DNA of 46,081 bases from Akkermansiaceae bacterium (lineage in GTDB: Bacteria; Verrucomicrobiota; Verrucomicrobiia; Verrucomicrobiales; Akkermansiaceae): assembly GCA_903837825.1 (NCBI GenBank), contig CAILVZ010000150.1:1-46081 (forward strand). The letters run 5' to 3'. Below the pieces are notes generated by a model that worked only from the letters and a program-made list of their open reading frames with translations, made no database searches and had not been told where the DNA came from. The translations under genes and the position numbers were made by a program. Shown here piece after piece: positions 35,382 to 43,998 of the stretch (positions within the stretch are counted from its first letter, which is position 1; every line of letters begins with the position of its first letter).

Positions 35382-36398
35382 ATGCGATTCCTCCTTTCCT
35401 TGCTCATCACTCCGCTTGCCATCGCTCATCCAGATCATGCGACCTTGCCGGGAGATGGCCCTCAGTCCGCGGTGATCACTGGCAACGGATCATGGATCTA
35501 TCAGGCAGTCCCTCACTGGGGCACGCTCCCCGATGGAAAAATCATCGGCCCAACCCACGGAGGAGTGGTCGTGGATGACGACAGCGGGCTCGTCTACGTT
35601 TCGACGGATTCCGATATGGCGGTACTGGTCTACCAGCCTGACGGCAAATTCCTCCGCAGCATCGCCCCCGAATGCAAAGGCTTTCATGCCATGGCGATCC
35701 GCAAGGAAAACCAGAAGACGGTCATCTACGGAGCCCAACTCAACGGCAACAAACCGCCCCTGCGCGTCTGTAAAATCGATACCGAAGGCAAGATCCTCCT
35801 GGAAATCCCAAACGCCTCCACCGGCGATGTGCCCGGCGGCTGGAATGGCCTCACCGGCGTGACCGTTGCACCGGATGGATCAGTTTTTGCATCGATGGGC
35901 TACGGATCTAACATGATCCATAAGTTCAATGCAGACGGCAAGCTCCTCAAATCATTCGGCGGCCCGGGGGGCGATGAAAAACAATTCAACACCCCGCATG
36001 GTCTGGCCATCGATCCTCGTTTTGGCGAGCCCCGCTTGCTCGTCGCCGATCGCGAAAAACGCCGCCTGGTTCACTTGGATCTCGAGGGAAATTGGATCGG
36101 TATTCATGCGAGCCACCTCCGCCGCCCGTGCTCGGTGAGCCTGTTAGGCGATCACCTCGCCGTCGCCGAGCTGGAGTCGCGCGTGACGATCCTCGACCCA
36201 TCGGGCACGCCCATCGCATTCCTCGGAGACAATCCCAACCGAAATCAATGGGCAAAGTTTGGCGTGCCGCCGCAAGACTTGAAGCTCGGAATCTTCACCG
36301 CGCCCCATGGATTGAGTTTCGACAAAGCCGGCAACCTCTATGTCGAAGACTGGAATAAAACTGGCCGAGTCACCAAACTCATCCGGATTTCTCCCTAA
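35382..36398 (+). CDS. Exported NHL-repeat / six-bladed beta-propeller protein
   Basis: A 338-residue exported protein (signal peptide ending in LAIA, about residue 15). It contains a series of blades with VYVSTDSDMAVLVYQPDGKFLRS, GVTVAPDGSVFASMGYGSNMIHKFNADGK, NTPHGLAIDPR and TAPHGLSFDKAGNLYVEDW, the NHL/peptidyl-alpha-hydroxyglycine-lyase-like propeller pattern. Such proteins are numerous in Verrucomicrobia and are mostly of unknown function. The ATG at 35382 is preferred over one 12 codons upstream since it starts the signal peptide. The C-terminus overlaps the convergent acyltransferase gene by 20 bp. Confidence 0.8.
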   Translation: MRFLLSLLITPLAIAHPDHATLPGDGPQSAVITGNGSWIYQAVPHWGTLPDGKIIGPTHGGVVVDDDSGLVYVSTDSDMAVLVYQPDGKFLRSIAPECKGFHAMAIRKENQKTVIYGAQLNGNKPPLRVCKIDTEGKILLEIPNASTGDVPGGWNGLTGVTVAPDGSVFASMGYGSNMIHKFNADGKLLKSFGGPGGDEKQFNTPHGLAIDPRFGEPRLLVADREKRRLVHLDLEGNWIGIHASHLRRPCSVSLLGDHLAVAELESRVTILDPSGTPIAFLGDNPNRNQWAKFGVPPQDLKLGIFTAPHGLSFDKAGNLYVEDWNKTGRVTKLIRISP

Positions 36399-37434
36399 AC
36401 GATCGGTGTTCCAAGTAACGATGACAGCCAAAGGCGGCGCCCCATGAGGCGAGTCCGAATACCAGAATGCGCAGCATCAACCATGGCCCGCTAAAGAACG
36501 GATGCCAAAGCCAAGGCAAGATCCACCCTAACAGCAATGGCATCGGCGCATGAAACAAGTATAGCCCGAAGCTGATCCGACCCACGTGCTGAATGACTGG
36601 ATGATCCAAAATTTTCCCGAGCACTCCGTGAAAGCCTGCCAAGGTCGCGGATATCAGCCCCGCAAAAACCACAGACACCAAGGTCTGTTGGATAAAGCAC
36701 AACCCCGCAATGGGGCGGCCCATTTCATTGTAGCCATAGAGCAACAAATACCCGCCAAGCGCGAGCCACGCGCACCGTCCCAACCGGCCGTCACCCAGCA
36801 TCATCCCCCGCTCGATCGCCAAGGCGAGCAAGGCCCCAATCCCGAAATAATCCAACGCGGTCAGAGTGATGGCCTCACTGTGATGAATTTGAGGAAACTC
36901 GTCTGCAATCCACATCCTCGAAAGGGGCGCCAACACCACCCATCCCACAAAGACCGGCCCAAGCATCCGGCGCGGCACTCCGAAAACCACCAGCGGCCAC
37001 AGCAAGTAAAACTGCATCTGGATCGCTAACGTCCAATAATGCGCCGTGCCCGATGGCCACTGCTCCATGAAAGCCATGTGAAAGTTCGCAACGTGCCCAA
37101 AATAGGCCAAGAAATGCTGCCGAATGTCCGGAGCTCCAACCAAAACCGCAAACACCATGGCCGCGTAGCAGGGGATTAAGATGCGAGTCATGCGCCGCTT
37201 CTGAAAATAGAAATAGGCCCGGGCCCGCCATGCTCCGCCAAGATGCTCCCCCGCCTCACGCTCTCGCAGCAAGATCCGCGTAATGAGAAATCCGGTCAAG
37301 GTGAGGAAAAAGAACAGCCCAATCTCGAAAGGAAATGGTCCACGCCACTCACGGGGCGCCCAATGATGCCACATCACGCCAAGAACCGCAAAGGCCCGCC
37401 AACCGTCCAACTGGGTATTTCGAGTCGTCGCCAA
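36379..37434 (-). CDS. Acyltransferase 3 (OafA/YrhL-like) membrane protein
   Basis: A 351-residue polytopic protein with about ten hydrophobic helices. It opens with LDGWRAFAVLGVMWHHW, which holds the family motif R-A-x(7-8)-H, and has LFFFLTGFLI in helix 2. A basic RRMTRILIP loop and a C-terminal FGLYLFHAP motif are typical of acyltransferase 3 (OafA, YrhL). These enzymes O-acylate cell-surface sugars such as LPS, peptidoglycan or capsule. The start is a TTG at 37434, because the frame has a stop a few codons upstream and no ATG before the motif; the substrate is unknown. Confidence 0.85.
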   Translation of the reverse strand: MATTRNTQLDGWRAFAVLGVMWHHWAPREWRGPFPFEIGLFFFLTLTGFLITRILLREREAGEHLGGAWRARAYFYFQKRRMTRILIPCYAAMVFAVLVGAPDIRQHFLAYFGHVANFHMAFMEQWPSGTAHYWTLAIQMQFYLLWPLVVFGVPRRMLGPVFVGWVVLAPLSRMWIADEFPQIHHSEAITLTALDYFGIGALLALAIERGMMLGDGRLGRCAWLALGGYLLLYGYNEMGRPIAGLCFIQQTLVSVVFAGLISATLAGFHGVLGKILDHPVIQHVGRISFGLYLFHAPMPLLLGWILPWLWHPFFSGPWLMLRILVFGLASWGAAFGCHRYLEHRSFREKSG

Positions 37435-37559
37435 TTCGGTGATGAGTTTCCACCTTCACCCCAGCGGCCGCAAGCGCAATGCCACGAAGCATCCGATCCC
37501 AGACGCTTTCTCACTTCCCACTTGGAATTCACCCCATTCCCCTATTCCCTTGTCGCCGG

Positions 37560-38474
37560 ATGCGCTGCTTTTATTCACAGGAACTGGAACTTGACCTGCC
37601 GATCGGTCATCCATTTCCGATGGAAAAATTCCGTGTCTCGAAGGACATGCTGCTCGACGGGGGCATCCTCCGCCCCGAAGAAATCATCGAGGTCCGCGCT
37701 GCGAATGTCCACCTGCTGCAACGCGTCCACGAAAAGGATTACATCCAGAAAATCGCTTCCGGCCTGCTCGACCGCAAAGAACAACTCCGTCTTGGACTCC
37801 CCGTCACTCCCCAACTCTATCACCGCAGCCTGACGGAAGTGGAAGCCACTCGCCTCGCGTGCCATGCGGCGCTTGAAGAGGGTGTTGCGGTTTGCCTAGC
37901 GGGAGGCACGCATCACGCATTCCGCGGACATGGCGAGGGCTATTGCGTATTCAACGACGTCGCCATCGCCATCCGCGACCTTCAAAACAAGCAGCCAAAC
38001 ATCCGAATCATGGTGGTGGATACCGATGCCCACCAAGGCAACGGCACTGCAGCACTGCTCGGCGACGACCCTCGGGTGTTCACGTACTCGATCCATGTCG
38101 GCAGAAACTATCCGACTCAAAAAGTGGCAGGCAGCCTCGACATCGAGACCGTTCGATACGTCGAGGGCGACATGTATCTCAAACAACTTTTTGTGAGCCT
38201 CGCCGGCGCCCTGGACGCCTTCGTCCCCGATCTGGTGATTTGGATTTCCGGCGCGGACAATCATCGCAACGACCGCTTCGGCCAAATGCACCTTTCACTG
38301 AAGGACATCCAACGGCGCGATGAAACGCTCTTGGCCGCATTCATCAAGAACCGGATTCCCGTGGCGGTGCTATACGGCGGCGGCTACAACCGCCAACCCG
38401 AATTCACCGCCAAACTCCACCGCAATACCATCGCCACCGCCAAGCGACTCGCTACCGAGTTCCGCGGAATCTAA
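37560..38474 (+). CDS. Histone deacetylase-superfamily zinc amidohydrolase
   Basis: A 304-residue enzyme with class IV/HDAC-like motifs: the H118-H119 pair in GGTHHAFRGHGEGYCVFND, zinc ligands D156 and H158 in DTDAHQGNGT, the second zinc aspartate D233 in GADNH, and Y276 in GGGYN. All catalytic residues are present. Bacterial relatives include acetoin-utilisation protein AcuC and acetylpolyamine amidohydrolases; the GTHHAFRGHGEGYCVFND segment is closest to HDAC11-like and other class IV enzymes in my recollection. The substrate could be an acetylated protein or polyamine. The start is the ATG at 37560; the upstream frame begins inside the acyltransferase region. Phosphofructokinase follows 87 bp downstream on the same strand. 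Confidence 0.88.
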   Translation: MRCFYSQELELDLPIGHPFPMEKFRVSKDMLLDGGILRPEEIIEVRAANVHLLQRVHEKDYIQKIASGLLDRKEQLRLGLPVTPQLYHRSLTEVEATRLACHAALEEGVAVCLAGGTHHAFRGHGEGYCVFNDVAIAIRDLQNKQPNIRIMVVDTDAHQGNGTAALLGDDPRVFTYSIHVGRNYPTQKVAGSLDIETVRYVEGDMYLKQLFVSLAGALDAFVPDLVIWISGADNHRNDRFGQMHLSLKDIQRRDETLLAAFIKNRIPVAVLYGGGYNRQPEFTAKLHRNTIATAKRLATEFRGI

Positions 38475-38561
38475 CCTCGCTCGATTTTTCATCTCATCAA
38501 TCTCTAACATTCTAATAAAATTTCAATCGTTTTTAACGATGGATTTTCTCATTCCCACTCC

Positions 38562-39527
38562 ATGTCAAAAGGTCTAGCAATTCTAACATCCGGCGGCGAC
38601 TCCGCAGGGATGAATCCTGCCGTCAAATGCGCCGTCGAATACGCCAATCAAAAAGGCTACCAAACCCACTTGGTCTATGACGGCCTGCGTGGCCTGATCG
38701 CCGACAACATCGTGCCCGCCACCCGCGACTTGGTTTCAGGCATGCTTCACCGTGGTGGCACCCTGCTGCGTTCTTCACGCTCACCGGAATTCTTCGACAT
38801 CGAAGTACGCCGCAAGGCCTACGAAAACCTCCTGCGCCGTAGCATTGGAAATCTCATCGTCATCGGCGGCGATGGTTCGTTCCGCGCACTCAACCAGTTT
38901 CACAGCGACTTCGGTATCCCCTTCGCCGGGATCCCCGCCACCATCGACAACGACATCGCGGGAACCGACTACTGCCTCGGCGTCGATACCGCGCTCAACG
39001 TGATCCGCGAATCCGTGGACTCCATCCGCGATACCGCTAGCTCGTTTTCCCGTGCCTTCGTGATTGAGGTGATGGGACGGCACTGCGGCTACCTCGCCCT
39101 AACCAGCGCCCTCGCCTGCGGCGCGGAAATCTGCCTCGTTCCAGAAATTCCCTACAACCTTGAGTCGATCGGCGCACGCCTCAAGCACGACATCGCCAAT
39201 GGCCGCCGCTACGTGATCGCCGTGGTCGCCGAAGGCACCAAAATGGGCGACTATCTCACCCGCTGGATCAACGACTCGATCGGCATGGAAGCGCGCCTGA
39301 CCGTACTCGGCCACGTGCAGCGCGGTGGTTCCCCCACCGTCCAAGACCGCATCATGGCCTATAAGTTTGCGGTGGCCGCAGTGGATGCCTTGGATGCAGG
39401 GCAGAAAAACTCAATCATGGTCTTCCGTGATGGAAACTACGATCACTTGCCGATCAACGCAGTCACGGATTCAAAGTACCAGCTCGACCCCGCCATCATC
39501 CGCCTCGCCAGTCCTCTGGCGTGTTAG
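38562..39527 (+). CDS. pfkA: 6-phosphofructokinase
   Basis: A 321-residue PfkA. The N-terminal ILTSGGDSAGMNPAV, the GGDGS at 102-106 (Gly at the residue that is Asp in PPi-dependent enzymes, so ATP is the likely donor), the catalytic D129 in TIDND and the VLGHVQRGGSPTVQDR sugar-phosphate motif are all intact. It commits fructose-6-phosphate to glycolysis. The 87 bp upstream, starting after the HDAC stop, is AT-rich around 38500-38540 (CTAATAAAATTTC), and may hold a promoter with a TAATAA -10-like element; two copies of the CTAACA word sit at 38503 and 38581. Confidence 0.95.
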   Translation: MSKGLAILTSGGDSAGMNPAVKCAVEYANQKGYQTHLVYDGLRGLIADNIVPATRDLVSGMLHRGGTLLRSSRSPEFFDIEVRRKAYENLLRRSIGNLIVIGGDGSFRALNQFHSDFGIPFAGIPATIDNDIAGTDYCLGVDTALNVIRESVDSIRDTASSFSRAFVIEVMGRHCGYLALTSALACGAEICLVPEIPYNLESIGARLKHDIANGRRYVIAVVAEGTKMGDYLTRWINDSIGMEARLTVLGHVQRGGSPTVQDRIMAYKFAVAAVDALDAGQKNSIMVFRDGNYDHLPINAVTDSKYQLDPAIIRLASPLAC

Positions 39528-39614
39528 AACATTTCGCGCAGATTCGACCCACTGGAGCCGATCGTGCGCGTTGATGGGTCCATTTGACTTCGTTCAATCT
39601 AGCAGGATGGTTGC

Positions 39615-40358
39615 TCAATTTTCATTCCGCCTGCCATTGAGCGCGAGCATCAAGAAATAAGCCAACTGTGCGATCGATCCCACGGCTGCCGCGAAGTAAG
39701 TCATGGCAGCCCAGAACAACGCATTCTTTGCCTTTTCGTGCTCCATGCGCGCGGCCACGCCACTGGCTTCCATCCATGCAAGCGCCCGACGGCTTGCGTC
39801 GAACTCGACAGGCAGGGTGATCACGGAAAAAACCGTCGTTACACCGAAGAGGATGACCCATGCCCACAGCATCTTCGGACTGTGAGCAACGCCGATGCCA
39901 AGGAGTCCGAGCATCATTAACCAATTCAGCATCTTGCTTGAAAACTCAACTGCAGGAACCAGTTTCGTGCGCAACCCGAGCCAGTGATAGGCTTGCTGGT
40001 GTTGGACGGCGTGACCGCACTCGTGAGCCGCCACCGCAGCGGCAGCCACCGAATTCACCGTGTAAACCGACTCGCTAAGATTCACCGTTTTCCTCGTAGG
40101 GTCGTAGTGGTCGGTGAGATGGCCTGGCGTGCAGATCACTTGGACATCGGTGATTCCATGCTGACGAAGCATGGCTTCCGCGATTTGCGCTCCCGTCATG
40201 CCGATCGGGATCTGCGAGTATTCGGCAAAGCGGCGCTTGAGCGTGCCGCTGATCAACCAGCTCGCGAGCAACGAAATTCCGATGATCACCATGTAGGTCG
40301 GCGAAAAACCCATCGGAACAAGGCCAAGGGTCACGTGGGAAAAAATTTCCAGAGTCAT
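39615..40358 (-). CDS. YugP-family membrane zinc metallopeptidase
   Basis: A 247-residue membrane protein. It has an N-terminal helix (about 22-40), the zinc motif H112-E-C-G-H116 in AAAAVAAHECGHAVQHQQ, and two or three C-terminal hydrophobic segments (about 145-180 and 215-240). This is the YugP/DUF2744-like family of membrane-embedded HExxH peptidases with unknown substrates. Both histidines and the glutamate are present. The conserved PVEFDASRRAL segment supplies the third zinc ligand (E or D). It is downstream of the PBP1C gene on the same strand with a 75 bp gap. Confidence 0.85.
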   Translation of the reverse strand: MTLEIFSHVTLGLVPMGFSPTYMVIIGISLLASWLISGTLKRRFAEYSQIPIGMTGAQIAEAMLRQHGITDVQVICTPGHLTDHYDPTRKTVNLSESVYTVNSVAAAAVAAHECGHAVQHQQAYHWLGLRTKLVPAVEFSSKMLNWLMMLGLLGIGVAHSPKMLWAWVILFGVTTVFSVITLPVEFDASRRALAWMEASGVAARMEHEKAKNALFWAAMTYFAAAVGSIAQLAYFLMLALNGRRNEN

Positions 40359-40433
40359 GCATGCATCATGGCGAGGGATTTGCCCTGTCGCAACTGATTT
40401 CCGAGTGGAAAACGTGGCGGATTTTCCAATAGT

Positions 40434-42689
40434 TCACATGGATTTGACGTGCAGCGTGATGGTTCGAGTCACCCCACTTTCGGGATGAATGGCGGTGAGT
40501 CGGTGAATCCCGAGCGAAAGGTGAACGATCGGTTCTGGGCTTGAGGGTTCAATGCGCAGGGTCTCAGACGACCAGCGCGCGGTACCGGGAATGCTTGTCA
40601 CTGGCCGCAGCTTCGATGATCCCGAAGGAATTTCGGGATCTAACAAGAAAGTCGTGTCCGCCGCTGGACTGATGATCTGGAATGGCACGGAAGTGGCATG
40701 GTTGAGATCCATTGCGAGGACACTCCGGCGGAGGTTGTAGCTACTGGCAAACCACTCGGCAAATAGCGGGTCTAACAGCGCCTTGCCTGAGGTGTCGTAA
40801 TCGGTCGTGGCTGCAAGCGGTGGTAGGTCGTTCGCAGGCGCGAGGTCATAGGCGCCCACGGGATCGGACGCAGCAACGCGTTTCCCTGTGCGTGGATCGA
40901 TCCGAATTTCCACGAGTTCCGCTGGCCGCTCGAACCAGGTGGGTGGTGTGTCACGATGCAAGCGGAGCATGGCCCGGTGAAAGATGGGTCCCGCCCCAGC
41001 GATGCCCGAAAGCTCTTTCATCGGGATCTGCTCAAAGTTCCCCGCCCACACGCCGATGGTGAATTCTGGGGTGAAGCCGACGCACCAGTTGTCGTGGAAA
41101 TCCGATGAGGTGCCAGTCTTCACCGCACACTTGAACGGCAGATCCAACGGCCCACCTGGCTGAAACGATGGAGCACGCGCAATCGGGTCGGCGAGGATGT
41201 CGGCAATCCAATAGGCGCTTCGTGCGTCGAAGACGTGGTGTGGCTCGACCGATTTTCCAAGGAAGAGTTTGGGCGGGAAATGCTGGCCTTGCCTCGCGAG
41301 GGTCGCGTAGGCATTGGTGAGCTCGAGCAAGCGGACCGGCGCGTTGCCGAGCGTCAGCCCTAGCCCATAGAAGCTGGGATCTGATTGAAGCGTGGTGATT
41401 CCTAGGTTTTCTAACAACTCGTGGAGCGGGCTCGGACCACCAAGGGCGTTGACTTCTCGAAGCGCAGGGAGATTCAGTGAACACGCGAGGGCACTACGCA
41501 GCGTGACAGGGCCACGATAGCAATGGTCGTAGTTTTCAGGCAAATCGAGGCCTTGAGGCGTCTTAAACGGACTTGGAATGTCGGCAAGTATGGAGAAGGG
41601 AAAACGATGGTTTCGCTCCATCGCAAGGATGTAGGTGAATGGCTTGAGAGTGGATCCTGGCGAGCGAGGCGTGAGCGCTCCATTGATCTGGCCGCCGTGT
41701 GGGTCGTTCCAATCGGCAGAGGAAACGAGACCGAGAATTTCCCCTGTCGGATTGTCAATGACGACCACGGCCGCATGGCGTAGATTTGCGCGCTTTAACT
41801 TCGCAGTCTCCTCTCTAACAATCAGCTCGAGATCCTTCTGAAGCGGAAGATCCAACGTGGTTGGAAGCCGCGAGCTCATCGCGGCTGCTTTTGTCAGCAA
41901 CCAAGGTGCCGGCGACGCCTCGGCCATCGGTCTCAACGATAGCGGCTCGGCAATGGCAGCTCGAATCCGTGTCGGCTCGACCGCTTGGTTCGATTCCAAT
42001 CGATTGAGCACGGTGCTCCGCCGCGCCATGGCCCGTTGGGGATAGCGGATCGGATTGAGCCGTGACGGCGCTTGCGGGAGCCCAGCAAGCAATGCGCACT
42101 CCGCGAGCGAAAGGTCCGCGAGGGGTTTTTGGAAATAGAACCGTGCGGCCTCCGCGCTGCCGATTCGGAGATTTCCATAGTCGAGACGGTTGAGATAGGC
42201 TGTTAGAATCTGTTGTTTCCTCCACTTGAGCTCAAGATGGCGAGCGGCCAATGCTTCATAGATCTTGGTGCGCATGCTCCGCTTCGCCGGTGGCATCGAG
42301 ATCTTGATCAACTGCTGCGTGAGGGTGGACGCGCCAGAAACCACCCGCCCACGCACAATTCCATCACGGAATGCCCGCAAGGTCGCCCAACCATCGATCC
42401 CGCCATGCTGGAAGAACCGCTTGTCCTCGGCCGCGAGCGTGCAAGCAATCAAGTCCGCAGGAAATTCTTCAAAGGTTACCGGATTGGCGCGAGTGGAATC
42501 CAACATCGCAAGGTGAGCAATCGTGTCGCCATGCCGATCTAACAGAATAGGCGACGCACTAGGATCTCGCAACAATGCATCTGGTAGCGGGACGACCAAG
42601 GGCAGTAAAAACCAAGTCGCCACCACCAGCAACGCAAACGCAACGCCAGTCCGAACCCACCATGCATGCCATCGATTCCCAATCTTCAA
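40434..42689 (-). CDS. pbpC: Penicillin-binding protein 1C
   Basis: A 751-residue class A PBP. After a membrane anchor (about 13-35), the GT51 domain shows E88 in AAEDKRFFQHGGID and GASTLTQQL. The transpeptidase has S346-T-L-K349 in SPGSTLKPF, SLN in ACSLNLPAL and KTGTSS, and a C-terminal biPBP_C beta domain ends the protein; this last domain and the short N-terminus identify PbpC. It polymerises peptidoglycan strands in the periplasm; E. coli PBP1C works as a secondary synthase. The start is a TTG at 42689, since no ATG precedes the membrane anchor. Alpha-2-macroglobulin, the usual pbpC partner, is not next to it here. Confidence 0.92.
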   Translation of the reverse strand: MKIGNRWHAWWVRTGVAFALLVVATWFLLPLVVPLPDALLRDPSASPILLDRHGDTIAHLAMLDSTRANPVTFEEFPADLIACTLAAEDKRFFQHGGIDGWATLRAFRDGIVRGRVVSGASTLTQQLIKISMPPAKRSMRTKIYEALAARHLELKWRKQQILTAYLNRLDYGNLRIGSAEAARFYFQKPLADLSLAECALLAGLPQAPSRLNPIRYPQRAMARRSTVLNRLESNQAVEPTRIRAAIAEPLSLRPMAEASPAPWLLTKAAAMSSRLPTTLDLPLQKDLELIVREETAKLKRANLRHAAVVVIDNPTGEILGLVSSADWNDPHGGQINGALTPRSPGSTLKPFTYILAMERNHRFPFSILADIPSPFKTPQGLDLPENYDHCYRGPVTLRSALACSLNLPALREVNALGGPSPLHELLENLGITTLQSDPSFYGLGLTLGNAPVRLLELTNAYATLARQGQHFPPKLFLGKSVEPHHVFDARSAYWIADILADPIARAPSFQPGGPLDLPFKCAVKTGTSSDFHDNWCVGFTPEFTIGVWAGNFEQIPMKELSGIAGAGPIFHRAMLRLHRDTPPTWFERPAELVEIRIDPRTGKRVAASDPVGAYDLAPANDLPPLAATTDYDTSGKALLDPLFAEWFASSYNLRRSVLAMDLNHATSVPFQIISPAADTTFLLDPEIPSGSSKLRPVTSIPGTARWSSETLRIEPSSPEPIVHLSLGIHRLTAIHPESGVTRTITLHVKSM

Positions 42690-42777
42690 TCACCCAAGAG
42701 TGCCAAATCATCGCCACAAAATAAATCCCAAACTTAAGGGTGGAAATCCCTAAGAATTTGCGCCGTAGTGGTGGCCC

Positions 42778-43200
42778 ATGAAAAACCAATTTTTCCTTTC
42801 TTGCCTCGCCGCATGCTTCATGACGTCGCCATCCTTCGCCGCTGAGACCGATAAGTCGCCACTTGCCAAGCAAATGGAAGCGATGAACAACGCGTTCAAA
42901 GCATTCCGCACCGAGACGGATCCAGCCAAGGGTGCCGCAAAAGCACGCGAAGCACAGGCCGCCGCTCTGAAAAGTGCCCTCGAGGTGCCCGCCATGCTGC
43001 AGTCGATGCCCGATGGGCCTGACAAAGCCAAGGCCCTCGCCGAGTATCGTCGGATGCTCGGAAAACTCTATGTCACGCTATGTGAAGTCGAGGCAGCATT
43101 CCTCGACGGCAAGGTCGACGAGGTGGCCAAGATTGTGAGCTCCATCAAGGAGATGAAGAAGGCCGGACACGACCGATTCATCGAAGAAGAGGAAAAGTAA
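42778..43200 (+). CDS. Cytochrome b562-like four-helix protein
   Basis: A 140-residue exported protein with a signal peptide of about 22 residues. The mature part is a helical bundle rich in Ala/Lys/Glu. The first helix, KQMEAMNNAFK, aligns with the METLNDNLK segment of E. coli cytochrome b562, placing M33 (or M36) at the haem-ligand methionine, and the C-terminal KKAGHDRF places H131 at the haem-ligand histidine. Helix 2 (KAREAQAAALKSA) and helix 4 also match the family. There is no CxxCH, so any haem would be b-type. This would be a periplasmic electron carrier or haem protein of unknown partner. The gene is convergent with the L,D-transpeptidase gene, 15 bp apart, and diverges from pbpC. 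Confidence 0.7.
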   Translation: MKNQFFLSCLAACFMTSPSFAAETDKSPLAKQMEAMNNAFKAFRTETDPAKGAAKAREAQAAALKSALEVPAMLQSMPDGPDKAKALAEYRRMLGKLYVTLCEVEAAFLDGKVDEVAKIVSSIKEMKKAGHDRFIEEEEK

Positions 43201-43215
43201 ACCGTCCTCGCGCCG

Positions 43216-43857
43216 TCACTGGATGATGAAGCGCGTACCTTCTTTGACCTTTGAGAAGACCAATGGCATGGTTTCGCTCGGTCCACGGATGCAGGCATGT
43301 GAAGCTGGACGGCGTTTGACCGGGCCGATGTGGTGGCCCACACCGTCATGCGTGAGGCGCATCCAGTAGCGCATTGACGCACCCTCAAAGCGTCCACCCT
43401 CAGGCACAGTGTCCATGCTGGTGTCCGCATCTCCATTCACGAGTTCACCTGCGGCATCATAAATTCTGCCGTACTTGTTCGACTTTTTTTCCACCACTTT
43501 TTCAAGGACGTAAAAGGTTCCCACGGGAGTGGGGCGGCTCGCAATTCCCGAACAAATCGGGTAATCTAACACCACGTTGTTACCATTCATCAGGAACCCC
43601 CGTTGCTTCGCGAGGCTAATGAAAATGGATGAGTTCTCGGGATTCGTTTGCGCAAGCAAGGCATCGTTTTTCCAAACTGAGTAGGTTTTCGGGTAGGAAG
43701 GCTCTGTCTTAAAGTGATCGTAGCTGCCCGCTGGATAAGGATTCACAACCTTACCATCCTTGGTGTAAGTCACCACCGGCTTGCGATTGGCGCAACTCGC
43801 CAGCAGCGCAACGGCAGAAAAAGAAAAAATGAGAGCAAGGAGGCGAGGCGTAATCAT
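43216..43857 (-). CDS. L,D-transpeptidase (YkuD-domain) lipoprotein
   Basis: A 213-residue lipoprotein (signal ending in LLASC, C22). The YkuD domain covers about 75-210: VVLDYPICSGIASRPTPVGTFYV, GHHIGPVKRRPASHACIRGP with the catalytic Cys in SHACIR, and a GTRFIIQ end. All catalytic elements are intact. L,D-transpeptidases cross-link peptidoglycan by 3-3 bonds or anchor lipoproteins. The start is the ATG at 43857; the open frame extends upstream but lacks a signal. It follows the two PBPs as another wall-modifying gene in this part of the window. Confidence 0.9.
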   Translation of the reverse strand: MITPRLLALIFSFSAVALLASCANRKPVVTYTKDGKVVNPYPAGSYDHFKTEPSYPKTYSVWKNDALLAQTNPENSSIFISLAKQRGFLMNGNNVVLDYPICSGIASRPTPVGTFYVLEKVVEKKSNKYGRIYDAAGELVNGDADTSMDTVPEGGRFEGASMRYWMRLTHDGVGHHIGPVKRRPASHACIRGPSETMPLVFSKVKEGTRFIIQ

Positions 43858-43942
43858 AAGGTGGCAGCGTTCGCGCAAACGATTATGACAGATCAATCGA
43901 CAATGCAATCCCCATGCACGCCCATCCATCAGCCCACCCACG

Positions 43943-43976
43943 AAAAACGCCCGCCTCCTCGAAAGGAAACGGGCGT
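43943..43976 (-). terminator. Rho-independent terminator after ilvC
   Basis: Read on the minus strand, ACGCCCGTTTCC pairs with GGAGGCGGGCGT (12 bp stem including two G-T pairs, loop TTTCGA) and is followed at once by five T (A-tract 43943-43947). It begins about 20 bp below the ilvC stop, which makes a strong intrinsic terminator. Confidence 0.85.
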
Positions 43977-43998
43977 CATAAATCGGTGAAGCCTCAGA

